A stretch of 36,243 bases of DNA from NCBI GenBank assembly GCA_902568425.1, contig CACFQM010000008.1, positions 1-36,243 of the forward strand, in the 5' to 3' direction. Each line of letters begins with the position of its first letter. Within the stretch, counting starts at the first letter, position 1. The translations under genes and the position numbers were made by a program. This document shows, piece by piece, positions 1 through 8,322 of this stretch. The notes beneath the pieces were generated by a model. That model had not been told where the DNA came from. It was given only the letters and a program-made list of their open reading frames with translations, and did not search any database. Source of the DNA: an uncultured Pelagibacteraceae bacterium (GTDB lineage: Bacteria; Pseudomonadota; Alphaproteobacteria; Pelagibacterales; Pelagibacteraceae).

Positions 1-590
1 AAAATTAAATTTTTTTCATTAATTTTAATCTTTGTAATTTTCTTCCAACTAGTATCTCTAATCGGGAAAGTGTTATCTAAAAATTCTCTTGTAAATTTTA
101 TTACTTTATTTCCTCTATCTTCATTGTAATCTTTACTAATTTCTCCAGGTATCGCATCTGTTCCATACAACGCATCATATAAGCTGCCCCAACGAGCATT
201 GGCAGCATTCAAAGCATATCTTGCGTTATCAACTGGCACCACTAATTGAGGTCCTGCTATTGAAGATATTTCTTTATCAACATTTGATGTATTAATTTCA
301 AAATCAGATTGTTCTTCTACAATATAATTAATTGATTTTAAGAAATCTATATACTCACTTTTGTCAAAATTTGATCCCTTTTTTGATAAATGCCACTGAT
401 CGATTTTTTTTTGAATATCATTTCTTTTTTGAATTAATTCTTTATTTTTTGGAGATAATTCATGTATAGACTTATCAAATTCTGACCAAAACTTTTTCGG
501 ATCTATACCTGTGCCTGGTATTACTTCATTATCTATGAAATCAAGAAGATTTTTATCTACCTTTAGATTATTAATAGCAGTTTTTTTCAT
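1..590 (-). CDS. glcB: Malate synthase G, N-terminal part (runs off the window)
   Basis: Reading the minus strand from the ATG at 590 gives an uninterrupted frame of 196 codons to the window edge. It contains GPQLVVPVDNARYALNAANA followed by RWGSLYDALYGTDAIPG, the hallmark N-terminal block of malate synthase G, and FLDNTFPIRDTSW. The enzyme condenses glyoxylate and acetyl-CoA to malate; in SAR11 it assimilates glyoxylate derived from glycine or glycolate. Full-length GlcB is about 720 residues, so roughly three quarters lies outside. It is divergent from accA, with only 96 bp between the starts. In cultured SAR11 a glycine riboswitch has been reported before this gene; I see no such aptamer here. 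Confidence 0.93.
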   Translation of the reverse strand, partial: MKKTAINNLKVDKNLLDFIDNEVIPGTGIDPKKFWSEFDKSIHELSPKNKELIQKRNDIQKKIDQWHLSKKGSNFDKSEYIDFLKSINYIVEEQSDFEINTSNVDKEISSIAGPQLVVPVDNARYALNAANARWGSLYDALYGTDAIPGEISKDYNEDRGNKVIKFTREFLDNTFPIRDTSWKKITKIKINEKNLI

Positions 591-686
591 TTACAAATAA
601 TACAACAAATAAATTAAGTTTTAACAACACTTTATTGACACATTTGAAATTTAGTTAAATTAAATATATTATTTTTATTATAGTTT

Positions 687-1799
687 ATGAGAAATTACCT
701 GGAATTTGAAAAAGAGATAAAAAGTCTTGAAGAAGATCTAGATCAGTCTAAGAACCCATTCGATAAAGAAGGTATTTCAGAGGTAGATACGAATAAAATT
801 GAAAAAATTCAAGATGAGATAAATGAAAAATTAAGATCTACTTATTCTAAACTAAATAGCTGGCAAAAAACCCAAGTTGCTAGACATGAAGACAGACCCA
901 GAGCAAACTTTTATATTAATAAAATATTTTCAAATTTTACTTTGCTTTCAGGCGACAGACTATTTGCAGATGATAAGTCAATAATTGCAGGTTTTGGTTT
1001 AATTGATGGAAAGTCTGTTTTAATTTTAGGTCAAGAAAAAGGTGACAATTTAAATACAAGACTCGAAAGAAATTTTGGAATGATGAAACCAGAAGGTTAT
1101 AGAAAGTGTATTAGATTAATGAAATTAGCTGATCGTTTTAAAATACCAGTTGTTTCATTTATTGATACACCAGGTGCTTATCCAGGGATTGGAGCAGAAC
1201 AAAGAGGACAGGCAACTGCGATAGCTAGCTCAATAGAATGTTGTATGTCATTAAAAGTTCCAAACATATCTATAATTATTGGAGAGGGAGGATCAGGAGG
1301 AGCAATAGCTTTAGCCTCTTCAAACAAAGTTATAATGTTAGAACATTCAATTTATTCTGTTATCTCACCTGAGGGGTGCGCTTCTATTTTATGGAGAGAT
1401 CCAACTAAGTCGTTAGAAGCAGCAGAGGCAATGAAACTAACTGCAGATGATTTGTTAAAATTGAAAATTATTGATGAAATTATTCCAGAACCACTCGGAG
1501 GTGCTCACCGAGACTCTGAACAAATTGCAATAGAAATAAAAAAATCAATCTTAAAAAATTTAGTAGAATTTGAAAATTTATCCGGTAATCAAATTTTTGA
1601 GCAAAGAAAAAATAGGTTTTTAAAAATAGGTAGAGATCAAGGATTTAAAAAATCATCAGAAAGAGAAACTATAAGTGGTTTAAGCTATATCGAACCTGGA
1701 TTTAATAAAATTTTAAGATTTTTTAAAAACAATAAAAATATTTCTTTAATTGGTTTGGGGGCTTTAGTATTGGCTTCTATTCTTTACTTTTTAGTGTAG
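687..1799 (+). CDS. accA: Acetyl-CoA carboxylase carboxyltransferase alpha subunit with a C-terminal membrane helix
   Basis: The AccA subunit transfers carboxyl from carboxybiotin to acetyl-CoA, making malonyl-CoA, the first step of fatty acid synthesis. Diagnostic segments are RHEDRPRANFYI, NFGMMKPEGYRKCIRLM, FIDTPGAYPGIGAEQRGQA, GEGGSGGAIALA and YSVISPEGCASILWRD. The core matches the usual length of about 317 residues, but the protein runs to 370. The extra ~50 residues end in a hydrophobic helix, NISLIGLGALVLASILYFLV, which would tether the subunit to the inner membrane if translated as read. I know of no such tail in characterised AccA proteins. The ATG at 687 is the first start in frame, and no strong Shine-Dalgarno sequence precedes it. 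Confidence 0.96.
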   Translation: MRNYLEFEKEIKSLEEDLDQSKNPFDKEGISEVDTNKIEKIQDEINEKLRSTYSKLNSWQKTQVARHEDRPRANFYINKIFSNFTLLSGDRLFADDKSIIAGFGLIDGKSVLILGQEKGDNLNTRLERNFGMMKPEGYRKCIRLMKLADRFKIPVVSFIDTPGAYPGIGAEQRGQATAIASSIECCMSLKVPNISIIIGEGGSGGAIALASSNKVIMLEHSIYSVISPEGCASILWRDPTKSLEAAEAMKLTADDLLKLKIIDEIIPEPLGGAHRDSEQIAIEIKKSILKNLVEFENLSGNQIFEQRKNRFLKIGRDQGFKKSSERETISGLSYIEPGFNKILRFFKNNKNISLIGLGALVLASILYFLV

Positions 1800-1847
1800 T
1801 AAATGCGCATTAAATCAAAATTTCTCAAATTAACTTCAATCATTAGC

Positions 1848-1876
1848 TTGACATTTATTCTTTAAACCAGTTAAAG
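1848..1876 (+). promoter_or_regulatory. Candidate sigma-70 promoter for the cold-shock gene
   Basis: A perfect -35 TTGACA (1848-1853) is followed after 17 bp by TTAAAG (1871-1876), a weak -10. This would start transcription near 1883 and give a leader of about 60 nt. The leader contains an A/T-rich self-complementary stretch around 1889-1907, and a GGAAG Shine-Dalgarno sequence lies shortly before the ATG. The -35 is convincing and the -10 poor, so this is a suggestion only. Confidence 0.35.
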
Positions 1877-1941
1877 GTCCATAACGGTTTTCTTTTTTTA
1901 AAAGAAGATCAATGTTAAGTTAATAAATAAGGAAGAAAAAA

Positions 1942-2148
1942 ATGAGTCTAAAAGGAAAAGTAAAATGGTTCAATGGAACTAAAGGTTATGGTTTTATTGA
2001 AAGAGAAGATAAGGAAAAGGACGTTTTCGTTCATTCTTCAGCAGTAAGAGCAGCTGGTTTAAAACATTTAAACGAAGGTGATGAGCTTACTTTTGATGTA
2101 GAGAACGGAGAAAAAGGACCTGCCGCGGTAAATCTACAGAAATCTTAA
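1942..2148 (+). CDS. CspA-family cold-shock protein
   Basis: This 68-residue protein is a single cold-shock (OB-fold) domain. RNP1 is KGYGFI (residues 14-19) and RNP2 is VFVHSSA (about 28-34), after the typical KGKVKWFN start. Such proteins bind single-stranded RNA and DNA and act as RNA chaperones that melt secondary structure. Length and sequence are canonical. It is preceded by a clear GGAAG ribosome-binding site and stands as a single gene: a candidate promoter lies upstream and a strong stem-loop about 26 nt beyond the stop. Which csp paralogue it corresponds to cannot be decided from sequence alone. Confidence 0.95.
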   Translation: MSLKGKVKWFNGTKGYGFIEREDKEKDVFVHSSAVRAAGLKHLNEGDELTFDVENGEKGPAAVNLQKS

Positions 2149-2173
2149 ATCTTAATTACCAGCAAAATAATCA

Positions 2174-2211
2174 ATTGGGACAAAGGCAAAGATTTATGTT
2201 TTTGTCCCAAT
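2174..2211 (+). terminator. Strong stem-loop 3' of the cold-shock gene
   Basis: ATTGGGACAAA (2174-2184) pairs perfectly with TTTGTCCCAAT (2201-2211), an 11-bp stem that can extend inward by further G-U and Watson-Crick pairs. Its position just after the csp stop suggests transcription termination or a 3'-end-protecting hairpin. No clean T-run follows, so intrinsic termination would be atypical. It could also be the 5' element of the his leader transcript. Confidence 0.5.
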
Positions 2212-2256
2212 AATCAGGGGTTGAATTTAATTTTTAATTTGTTAAAAACACAAAAG

Positions 2257-2331
2257 ATGAAAAGACAAAAAATCACTACTAAATCACACTCACACTCTCA
2301 CAGAGTGCACGCTAAGCTATTGCTTAGCTAA
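2257..2331 (+). CDS. Candidate His-codon-rich leader peptide (24 aa) ahead of tRNA-His-hisS-hisZ-hisG
   Basis: An ATG at 2257 opens 24 codons ending in TAA at 2329-2331. The peptide includes KSHSHSHRVHAKLLLS, with four His codons, all CAC, within eight positions. His is rare in this proteome, and the ORF lies directly upstream of tRNA-His, HisRS and the two ATP-phosphoribosyltransferase subunits, the arrangement expected of a histidine-sensing leader. The ORF overlaps two hairpins (2293-2328). Against it: no convincing Shine-Dalgarno sequence, no obvious downstream U-tract terminator, and a short ORF can arise by chance. Function is inference only. Confidence 0.4.
   Translation: MKRQKITTKSHSHSHRVHAKLLLS
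2293..2328 (+). promoter_or_regulatory. Tandem hairpins within the his leader, flanked by a 10-nt repeat
   Basis: Hairpin 1 is CACTCT (2293-2298), loop CAC, AGAGTG (2302-2307). Hairpin 2 is GCTAAGC (2311-2317), loop TATT, GCTTAGC (2322-2328). The direct repeat AAATCACTAC (2270-2279 and 2330-2339) flanks the pair. The segment is visibly richer in C and G than its surroundings. The hairpins coincide with the His codons and stop codon of the small ORF, so ribosome position would control their folding. A possible promoter lies at 2221-2248 (TTGAAT, 16 bp, TAAAAA). Alternatives are a small structured RNA or a processing signal for the tRNA. Confidence 0.4.
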
Positions 2332-2386
2332 ATCACTACATATTTAAAATACAAATTTATAAACAATTAATATAAAAAGGAGTTAT

Positions 2387-2463
2387 GCAGCAGTAGCTCA
2401 GTTGGTTAGAGCACTAGTTTGTGGAACTAGGGGTCGGTGGTTCGAATCCACCCTGCTGTACCA
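2387..2463 (+). tRNA. tRNA-His (GTG), CCA encoded, lacking G-1
   Basis: The full cloverleaf can be drawn: acceptor GCAGCAG/CTGCTGT, D-stem GCTC/GAGC, anticodon stem CTAGT/ACTAG with loop TTGTGGA (anticodon GTG), T-arm GGTGG-TTCGAAT-CCACC, then A and CCA. Base 1 forms G1-U72, the discriminator is A73, and the preceding genomic base is T. It therefore lacks the near-universal G-1/C73 identity elements of tRNA-His. This is the form described for a subgroup of alphaproteobacteria such as Caulobacter. It sits 4 nt upstream of hisS, the gene for its own synthetase. Confidence 0.97.
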
Positions 2464-2467
2464 TAAA

Positions 2468-3994
2468 ATGGTAAAAGACAAAAAAACCAAACCTTCAAAG
2501 GAATTACCTTTAGGTTTTGTTGATAGACAAGAAAAAGAATTACTTGTACGTGATTTTATAATTTCAAATATTAAAGAAGTTATGATCAAGTATGGTTTTC
2601 AATATCTCGAAACACCAAGTTTTGAGTATACGGATAGTATTGGAAAATTTTTACCAGATAAAGATAGACCAGACGAAGGTGTCTTTTCATTTAAAGATGA
2701 AAATAAATGGCTGTCTTTAAGATACGATCTTACAGCACCTCTAGCTAGGTATGTTGCAAAAAATTATTTAGAAATTCCAAAACCATTTAAAAGGTATCAA
2801 CTAGGGACTGTTTGGAGAAACGAAAAACCAGGACCAGGAAGATTCAAAGAATTTATTCAATTTGATGCAGATTATATTGGCACAAATAATTTATTAGCAG
2901 ATGCTGAGCTATGTATTTTAATGTCAGAAATTTTAAAAAAATGCGGATTATCAGAAAAAGATTTTAAAATAAAAATCTTTAACAGAAAAATTATGGATGA
3001 CTTACTGAATAATCTAGGTCTAGAAAAAAAATATAAAAAAGAAGATGAGCTTGAAAAAATAAAATTAAAAATTTTAAGATCGCTTGATAAAATAGATAGA
3101 CTAGGAGAACAAGAAGTGTTTAAACTTCTAGGAAAGGGCAGAAAAGACAAATCTGGTGACTTCACTGAAGGAGCGCAACTTAATGATAATCAAATTTCAA
3201 TAATTGAAAATTTTTTAAGTGATTTAAAAGTTGCCAGGAGCAAAACTTTAAAAGAGGCAGGTTTAACAGTGAAAGATGACCTTGAAGATGACTCTGCTGA
3301 AGCAGATATTTATAGAGAAGAAATAAAAGGAACTGATGAAGAAAATTATATTTATTTTGACTCTGTTTTTAATGATCGCAAAGGTATTCCAACTGAGGGA
3401 CTTAACGAGTTACAGCAGATCAAAGAAATATTTGGAAGAGCTGGTTTCAAGAATTATATAATTGATCCAACGGTTGTTAGAGGCCTCGAATATTATACAG
3501 GAATCGTATTTGAGGCTGAATTAACTTTCGATGTTAAGAATAATCAAGGTAAAATTATTCAATTTGGTTCTGTTGGTGGCGGAGGCAGATATGACAATTT
3601 AACAAAAAGATTTAACAAAAATTTGGATTTTCCTGCAACAGGTATATCTATTGGTGTTGATCGATTATCTTATGCGATTACGCAAAAAAGAAATTTTAAT
3701 TTAAAAGAGAGTAAACCTGTATTGATTTGTCTTTTTGAAGAATTTTTAATGAAAGATTATTTTGAAATTCAAAGAGAGTTAATAAAGAACGATATTCCTG
3801 TTGAGATATATTCTGGAGAAGGTGAACTAAAAACCCAACTAAAATATGCCAACAAAAGAGGTTCACCCATAGCTATTCTGGTTGGTGCAAATGAAAAAGG
3901 ACAAAATAAAGTTACTCTAAGAAATTTAAGTTCTGGAGAGGAAAAGAGTTTAAATATTAATGATTTAGCAAATGAAATCAAAAAAATTATCTGA
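2468..3994 (+). CDS. hisS: Histidyl-tRNA synthetase, divergent alphaproteobacterial type
   Basis: This 508-residue class II synthetase charges tRNA-His. Motif 2 reads GTVWRNEKPGPGRFKEFIQF, the histidine motif VVRGLEYYTGIVFE, then GSVGGGGRYDNL and motif 3 ATGISIGVDRL, followed by the C-terminal anticodon-binding domain. The EKPGPGRF loop is the divergent form that accompanies tRNA-His lacking G-1. I chose the ATG at 2468; longer frames would begin inside the tRNA gene. Only TAAA separates it from the tRNA CCA end, so processing would leave an almost leaderless mRNA. The 3' end overlaps hisZ by 23 bp. Confidence 0.96.
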   Translation: MVKDKKTKPSKELPLGFVDRQEKELLVRDFIISNIKEVMIKYGFQYLETPSFEYTDSIGKFLPDKDRPDEGVFSFKDENKWLSLRYDLTAPLARYVAKNYLEIPKPFKRYQLGTVWRNEKPGPGRFKEFIQFDADYIGTNNLLADAELCILMSEILKKCGLSEKDFKIKIFNRKIMDDLLNNLGLEKKYKKEDELEKIKLKILRSLDKIDRLGEQEVFKLLGKGRKDKSGDFTEGAQLNDNQISIIENFLSDLKVARSKTLKEAGLTVKDDLEDDSAEADIYREEIKGTDEENYIYFDSVFNDRKGIPTEGLNELQQIKEIFGRAGFKNYIIDPTVVRGLEYYTGIVFEAELTFDVKNNQGKIIQFGSVGGGGRYDNLTKRFNKNLDFPATGISIGVDRLSYAITQKRNFNLKESKPVLICLFEEFLMKDYFEIQRELIKNDIPVEIYSGEGELKTQLKYANKRGSPIAILVGANEKGQNKVTLRNLSSGEEKSLNINDLANEIKKII

Positions 3995-5021
3995 ACAAAT
4001 TATCAAGACTTTTAAAAGTAATGGTTTTGTTTTATCAGAACCAGACGTACTTTTAGATTCAGATTATATCATCGAAAGATCTGGGGAGAATTTTAGGAAG
4101 ATAATGCTTACTTTTGAGGATGATGCTGGAAAAAGCATGTGTTTAAGACCAGATTTGACAGTTGCATCGTGTATTAAATATTTAAAAGATAAATCAAAAG
4201 CAAACTCAAAGATATATTATTCAGGCCAAGCTTATAGAAGGTCGAAAAGTTTGAAAAAAGTCATTAATTATCAATTAGGTTTAGAGATTTTTGGCTCTAA
4301 GAATAAATCAACTGATGATTTAAAAGTTTTAAAAACAATAACTAGTTCAATTAATAAAATAAAAATTAAAAATATATCGATCAAAGTTGGCGATGTAAGT
4401 TTATTTAAGCAATTAATCGAGTCCTTAAAAATACCAGAAAGATGGAGAATGAGATTAAAAAGGCACTTTTGGCGACCAAAATATTTTGAAGATTTACTTA
4501 ATAGGCTTGAAACAAATTCTGACGTTGATCCTGCTATAGTGGAATTGGATAAGAAAAAGTTTTATGAAATGAAGAATATTGATCAAAACAAAGAAGTTGC
4601 CAGCCGAAAAGTTTCGGAAATCATATCTAGATTTGACAGAAAAATTAAAGACCCAAGATCATTTAAAGAAAATAAAAAAATTGTTAAAATTATCAAAGAT
4701 TTTTTAAAAATTAATTGTTCATTGGATAAACTTGATAAAACATTAAATAATTTTATTGATAAAAATCAACTGAGCAGGAGCGTTTTTAAAGACCTATCAA
4801 GTTTGAAAAATTTATCTAGATTAAATTCTAAAATTACTTTTTCTACTAATTTTGGTAGAGATATCGAGTACTATTCTGGAGTAGTATTTGAGATATACAG
4901 TTCATCAAACAAAGAGATAGCACGAGGTGGTAGGTACGATGGTTTGTTGAAAAATCTTGGATCTGATAAAAATATTTCAGCAGTAGGTGCTGCAATCAAT
5001 TTAAATAATTTAAAAATATGA
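3972..5021 (+). CDS. hisZ: ATP phosphoribosyltransferase regulatory subunit
   Basis: HisZ is a HisRS-like protein without synthetase activity. It forms a hetero-octamer with short-form HisG and confers histidine feedback inhibition. The 349-residue sequence keeps the HisRS fold signals (SMCLRPDLTVASCIKYL, YYSGQAYRRSK, FGRDIEYYSGVVFEIY, ARGGRYDGLL) but lacks the anticodon-binding domain. It starts inside hisS and its TGA overlaps the hisG start by 4 bp, so translation of all three is probably coupled. The short HisG downstream, which needs HisZ, supports the call. Confidence 0.93.
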   Translation: MKSKKLSEQIIKTFKSNGFVLSEPDVLLDSDYIIERSGENFRKIMLTFEDDAGKSMCLRPDLTVASCIKYLKDKSKANSKIYYSGQAYRRSKSLKKVINYQLGLEIFGSKNKSTDDLKVLKTITSSINKIKIKNISIKVGDVSLFKQLIESLKIPERWRMRLKRHFWRPKYFEDLLNRLETNSDVDPAIVELDKKKFYEMKNIDQNKEVASRKVSEIISRFDRKIKDPRSFKENKKIVKIIKDFLKINCSLDKLDKTLNNFIDKNQLSRSVFKDLSSLKNLSRLNSKITFSTNFGRDIEYYSGVVFEIYSSSNKEIARGGRYDGLLKNLGSDKNISAVGAAINLNNLKI

Positions 5022-5695
5022 AAAATTTGATAACTATAGGGTTACCAAGCAAAGGTAGATTGAAAGAGAGTTCGATAAACTTTTTTGATAAAAATAATTT
5101 AAAACTTACTACAAATGGTGGAGAGAGAAACTATTTTGCTGCAGTAAAAAATTTCCCCAATATTAAAATAATTTATTTACATGCAAAAGAAATTATCCAA
5201 AGAATTGGCGATGACACCCTTGATATTGGGATTTCAGGTTTAGATCTTTTAAATGAGTCAGCTGCAAACCTGAAACAAAAGATTGAAATTAAGAAAAAAC
5301 TAGACTTTGGTTTAGCAAATGTTGTGATTGCTATCCCAGATGATTGGATTGATGTACAAACCTTAGCTGATTTAGAGGAGGTTTCATTTGATTTTAGAGA
5401 TAAAAAAAATACAAGATTACGAGTTGCAACCAAATATCCTAATCTGACAAATACCTTTCTTGTTTCAAAAGGTATTACACAATACAAAATAGTTCCTAGT
5501 CTTGGTGCAACAGAGACCTATCCCTTTATTGGATCTTCAGAAATTATTACAGATATAACTTCTACAGGAAAAACTTTGAAAGATAATAATCTCAGAATTT
5601 TAAAAGACGGCTTAATTTTGAAATCTCAGGCTTGTCTATTTTACTCAAAAAAAAAGGCTGCGAAATTGCAGCCTTTTTTAAATTCCTTAAAGTGA
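5018..5695 (+). CDS. hisG: ATP phosphoribosyltransferase catalytic subunit, short form
   Basis: HisG catalyses the first committed step of histidine synthesis, joining ATP and PRPP to phosphoribosyl-ATP. The sequence opens with ITIGLPSKGRLKESSINFF and includes GDDTLDIGISGLDLL and the PRPP-binding region ending in DITSTGKTLKDNNL. At 225 residues it is the short form lacking the C-terminal regulatory domain, which fits the presence of hisZ. It starts with an ATGA overlap on hisZ. Its last codons contain a complete intrinsic terminator, so the final residues AAKLQPFLNSLK are encoded partly by the hairpin. Confidence 0.95.
   Translation: MKNLITIGLPSKGRLKESSINFFDKNNLKLTTNGGERNYFAAVKNFPNIKIIYLHAKEIIQRIGDDTLDIGISGLDLLNESAANLKQKIEIKKKLDFGLANVVIAIPDDWIDVQTLADLEEVSFDFRDKKNTRLRVATKYPNLTNTFLVSKGITQYKIVPSLGATETYPFIGSSEIITDITSTGKTLKDNNLRILKDGLILKSQACLFYSKKKAAKLQPFLNSLK
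5647..5679. terminator. Intrinsic terminator embedded in the 3' end of hisG, likely bidirectional
   Basis: GGCTGC (5656-5661), loop GAAATT, GCAGCC (5668-5673) forms a GC-rich stem. It is flanked by nine A residues on the left and six T residues on the right, which also pair to lengthen the stem. It ends 13 codons' worth of hisG before the stop, so hisG transcripts must read through the hairpin to encode the full protein. The A-run makes it function equally on the minus strand, for the convergent gene at 5808-6200. Confidence 0.85.
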
Positions 5696-5807
5696 TAGGG
5701 ATTACATTCTCATACTGGTATCTAATAATACTTGATTTACTCAACATTTTGAACATTCCTTCATCACTATTTAAAGCAATATCAAAGCAAGTTAAAAGAT
5801 GATTGTT

Positions 5808-6200
5808 TTATTTTTCGAACTCTTTTTTAATTGGAGTAAAATACAAGAAAACTAATATCGCTCCACTATTTGCCCATCCTAATCCATCAAGCAAATAAAA
5901 GATTGGGTCATAAGCACCTATGCCCAATAACAACACCAATATTGATCCCAAAATGAATAGAAATAGATACATTTGTTTTCCAATATTCTTAAATTTATAT
6001 AATAAATATAAATTTACTAAGTATAATACCAAAAAAACTAGAGCAATTACTCCAAGCATATCGCTCATATTGTTTGATTGACTTACACCTTCATTAAAAG
6101 CGATAACTATTTCAGATTCAAAAAAAACAGAAATAAATATTAAAATTAATAATGATAAATCTAATAAAATCAGTCTTTTGAATATTTTTTTTAAATTCAT
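5808..6200 (-). CDS. Uncharacterised four-helix membrane protein
   Basis: I do not recognise this 130-residue protein. It has four hydrophobic segments, at about residues 8-28, 48-68, 76-96 and 108-122, a Lys-rich N-terminus (MNLKKIFKRL) and a charged C-terminus (KKEFEK). This suggests a small inner-membrane protein with both ends in the cytoplasm. It lies between convergent hisG and the groESL terminator, as a single gene with about 100 bp on either side. Codon use resembles its neighbours. The 112 bp between it and hisG holds nothing further that I can support. Confidence 0.7.
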   Translation of the reverse strand: MNLKKIFKRLILLDLSLLILIFISVFFESEIVIAFNEGVSQSNNMSDMLGVIALVFLVLYLVNLYLLYKFKNIGKQMYLFLFILGSILVLLLGIGAYDPIFYLLDGLGWANSGAILVFLYFTPIKKEFEK

Positions 6201-6227
6201 ATTAAGTTAATTATTACTACAATTTTC

Positions 6228-6263
6228 AAAAAAAAACCCCCGAAACTTTCGTTCCGAGGGTTT
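6228..6263 (-). terminator. Intrinsic terminator of groESL
   Basis: Read on the minus strand, AAACCC pairs with GGGTTT (6258-6263 with 6234-6239), plus a CG pair inside a single mismatch. The stem is followed by a run of nine T residues (complement of 6228-6236). It sits 37-72 nt past the groEL stop, where the operon should end. Confidence 0.8.
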
Positions 6264-6299
6264 AAATTTTTCTAGGAAACTAGTTAGTTTGAATGGTTT

Positions 6300-7952
<1,653 letters not shown>

Positions 7953-7970
7953 CTATATCTCCTTTTATAA

Positions 7971-8264
7971 TTATTTACTTTTTGTGATACCCATAATGTC
8001 AGACTCTTTCATTATGCTGTATTCTTTACCGTCGATTTTAACCTCTGTTCCAGACCACTTTCCAAATAAAACTCGATCTCCAGCTTTAACATCCATTTTG
8101 ACAATTTTTCCATCTTCGGTTTTTGCGCCATTACCCACAGCAACGACCTCTCCCTCTTGAGGCTTTTCTTTTGCAGTATCTGGTATAATTATTCCACCCT
8201 TGGTTTTTTCCTCACTATCAAGGACTTTGATGAGAACTCTGTCGTGTAATGGTCTAAATTTCAT
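7971..8264 (-). CDS. groS: Co-chaperonin GroES (10 kDa)
   Basis: GroES is the heptameric lid of the GroEL chamber. The 97-residue protein starts [14 protein letters not shown] and contains the mobile-loop region [19 protein letters not shown], followed by GEVVAVGNG and [12 protein letters not shown]. Length and sequence are typical. An AGGAG site lies about 6 nt before the ATG. It heads the groESL operon, whose likely heat-shock promoter is 30-60 bp upstream. Confidence 0.98.
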   Translation of the reverse strand: MKFRPLHDRVLIKVLDSEEKTKGGIIIPDTAKEKPQEGEVVAVGNGAKTEDGKIVKMDVKAGDRVLFGKWSGTEVKIDGKEYSIMKESDIMGITKSK

Positions 8265-8293
8265 GAAAACTCCTATAATTTATAATAATGTGG

Positions 8294-8322
8294 AATATGG
8301 TATGTATTTAGAAATTTGCAAG
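8294..8322 (-). promoter_or_regulatory. Sigma-32 (RpoH)-type promoter candidate for groESL
   Basis: On the minus strand CTTGCAA (8322-8316) is followed after 15 bp by CCATATT (8300-8294), close to the alphaproteobacterial heat-shock promoter pattern CTTGnAA / CCnTATnT. Transcription would start near 8287, about 20 nt before groS. I see no CIRCE inverted repeat (TTAGCACTC-N9-GAGTGCTAA), so HrcA control is unlikely here. Confidence 0.55.

Noticed and set aside
2287-2310. CAC-rich stretch as a CRISPR-like or microsatellite repeat
   Set aside because: Only a few irregular CAC/TCAC units without spacers; hairpins and the reading frame explain it better.
2402-2467. Extended hisS start upstream of 2468
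   Set aside because: The extra 22 codons lie inside the tRNA-His gene; the ATG at 2468 gives the normal HisRS N-terminus.
5641-5756. Minus-strand frame beginning MFKMLSKSSIIRYQYENV after an AAGGA sequence
   Set aside because: It has no stop in the gap and runs antisense through the hisG terminator and coding region, so it is a shadow frame.
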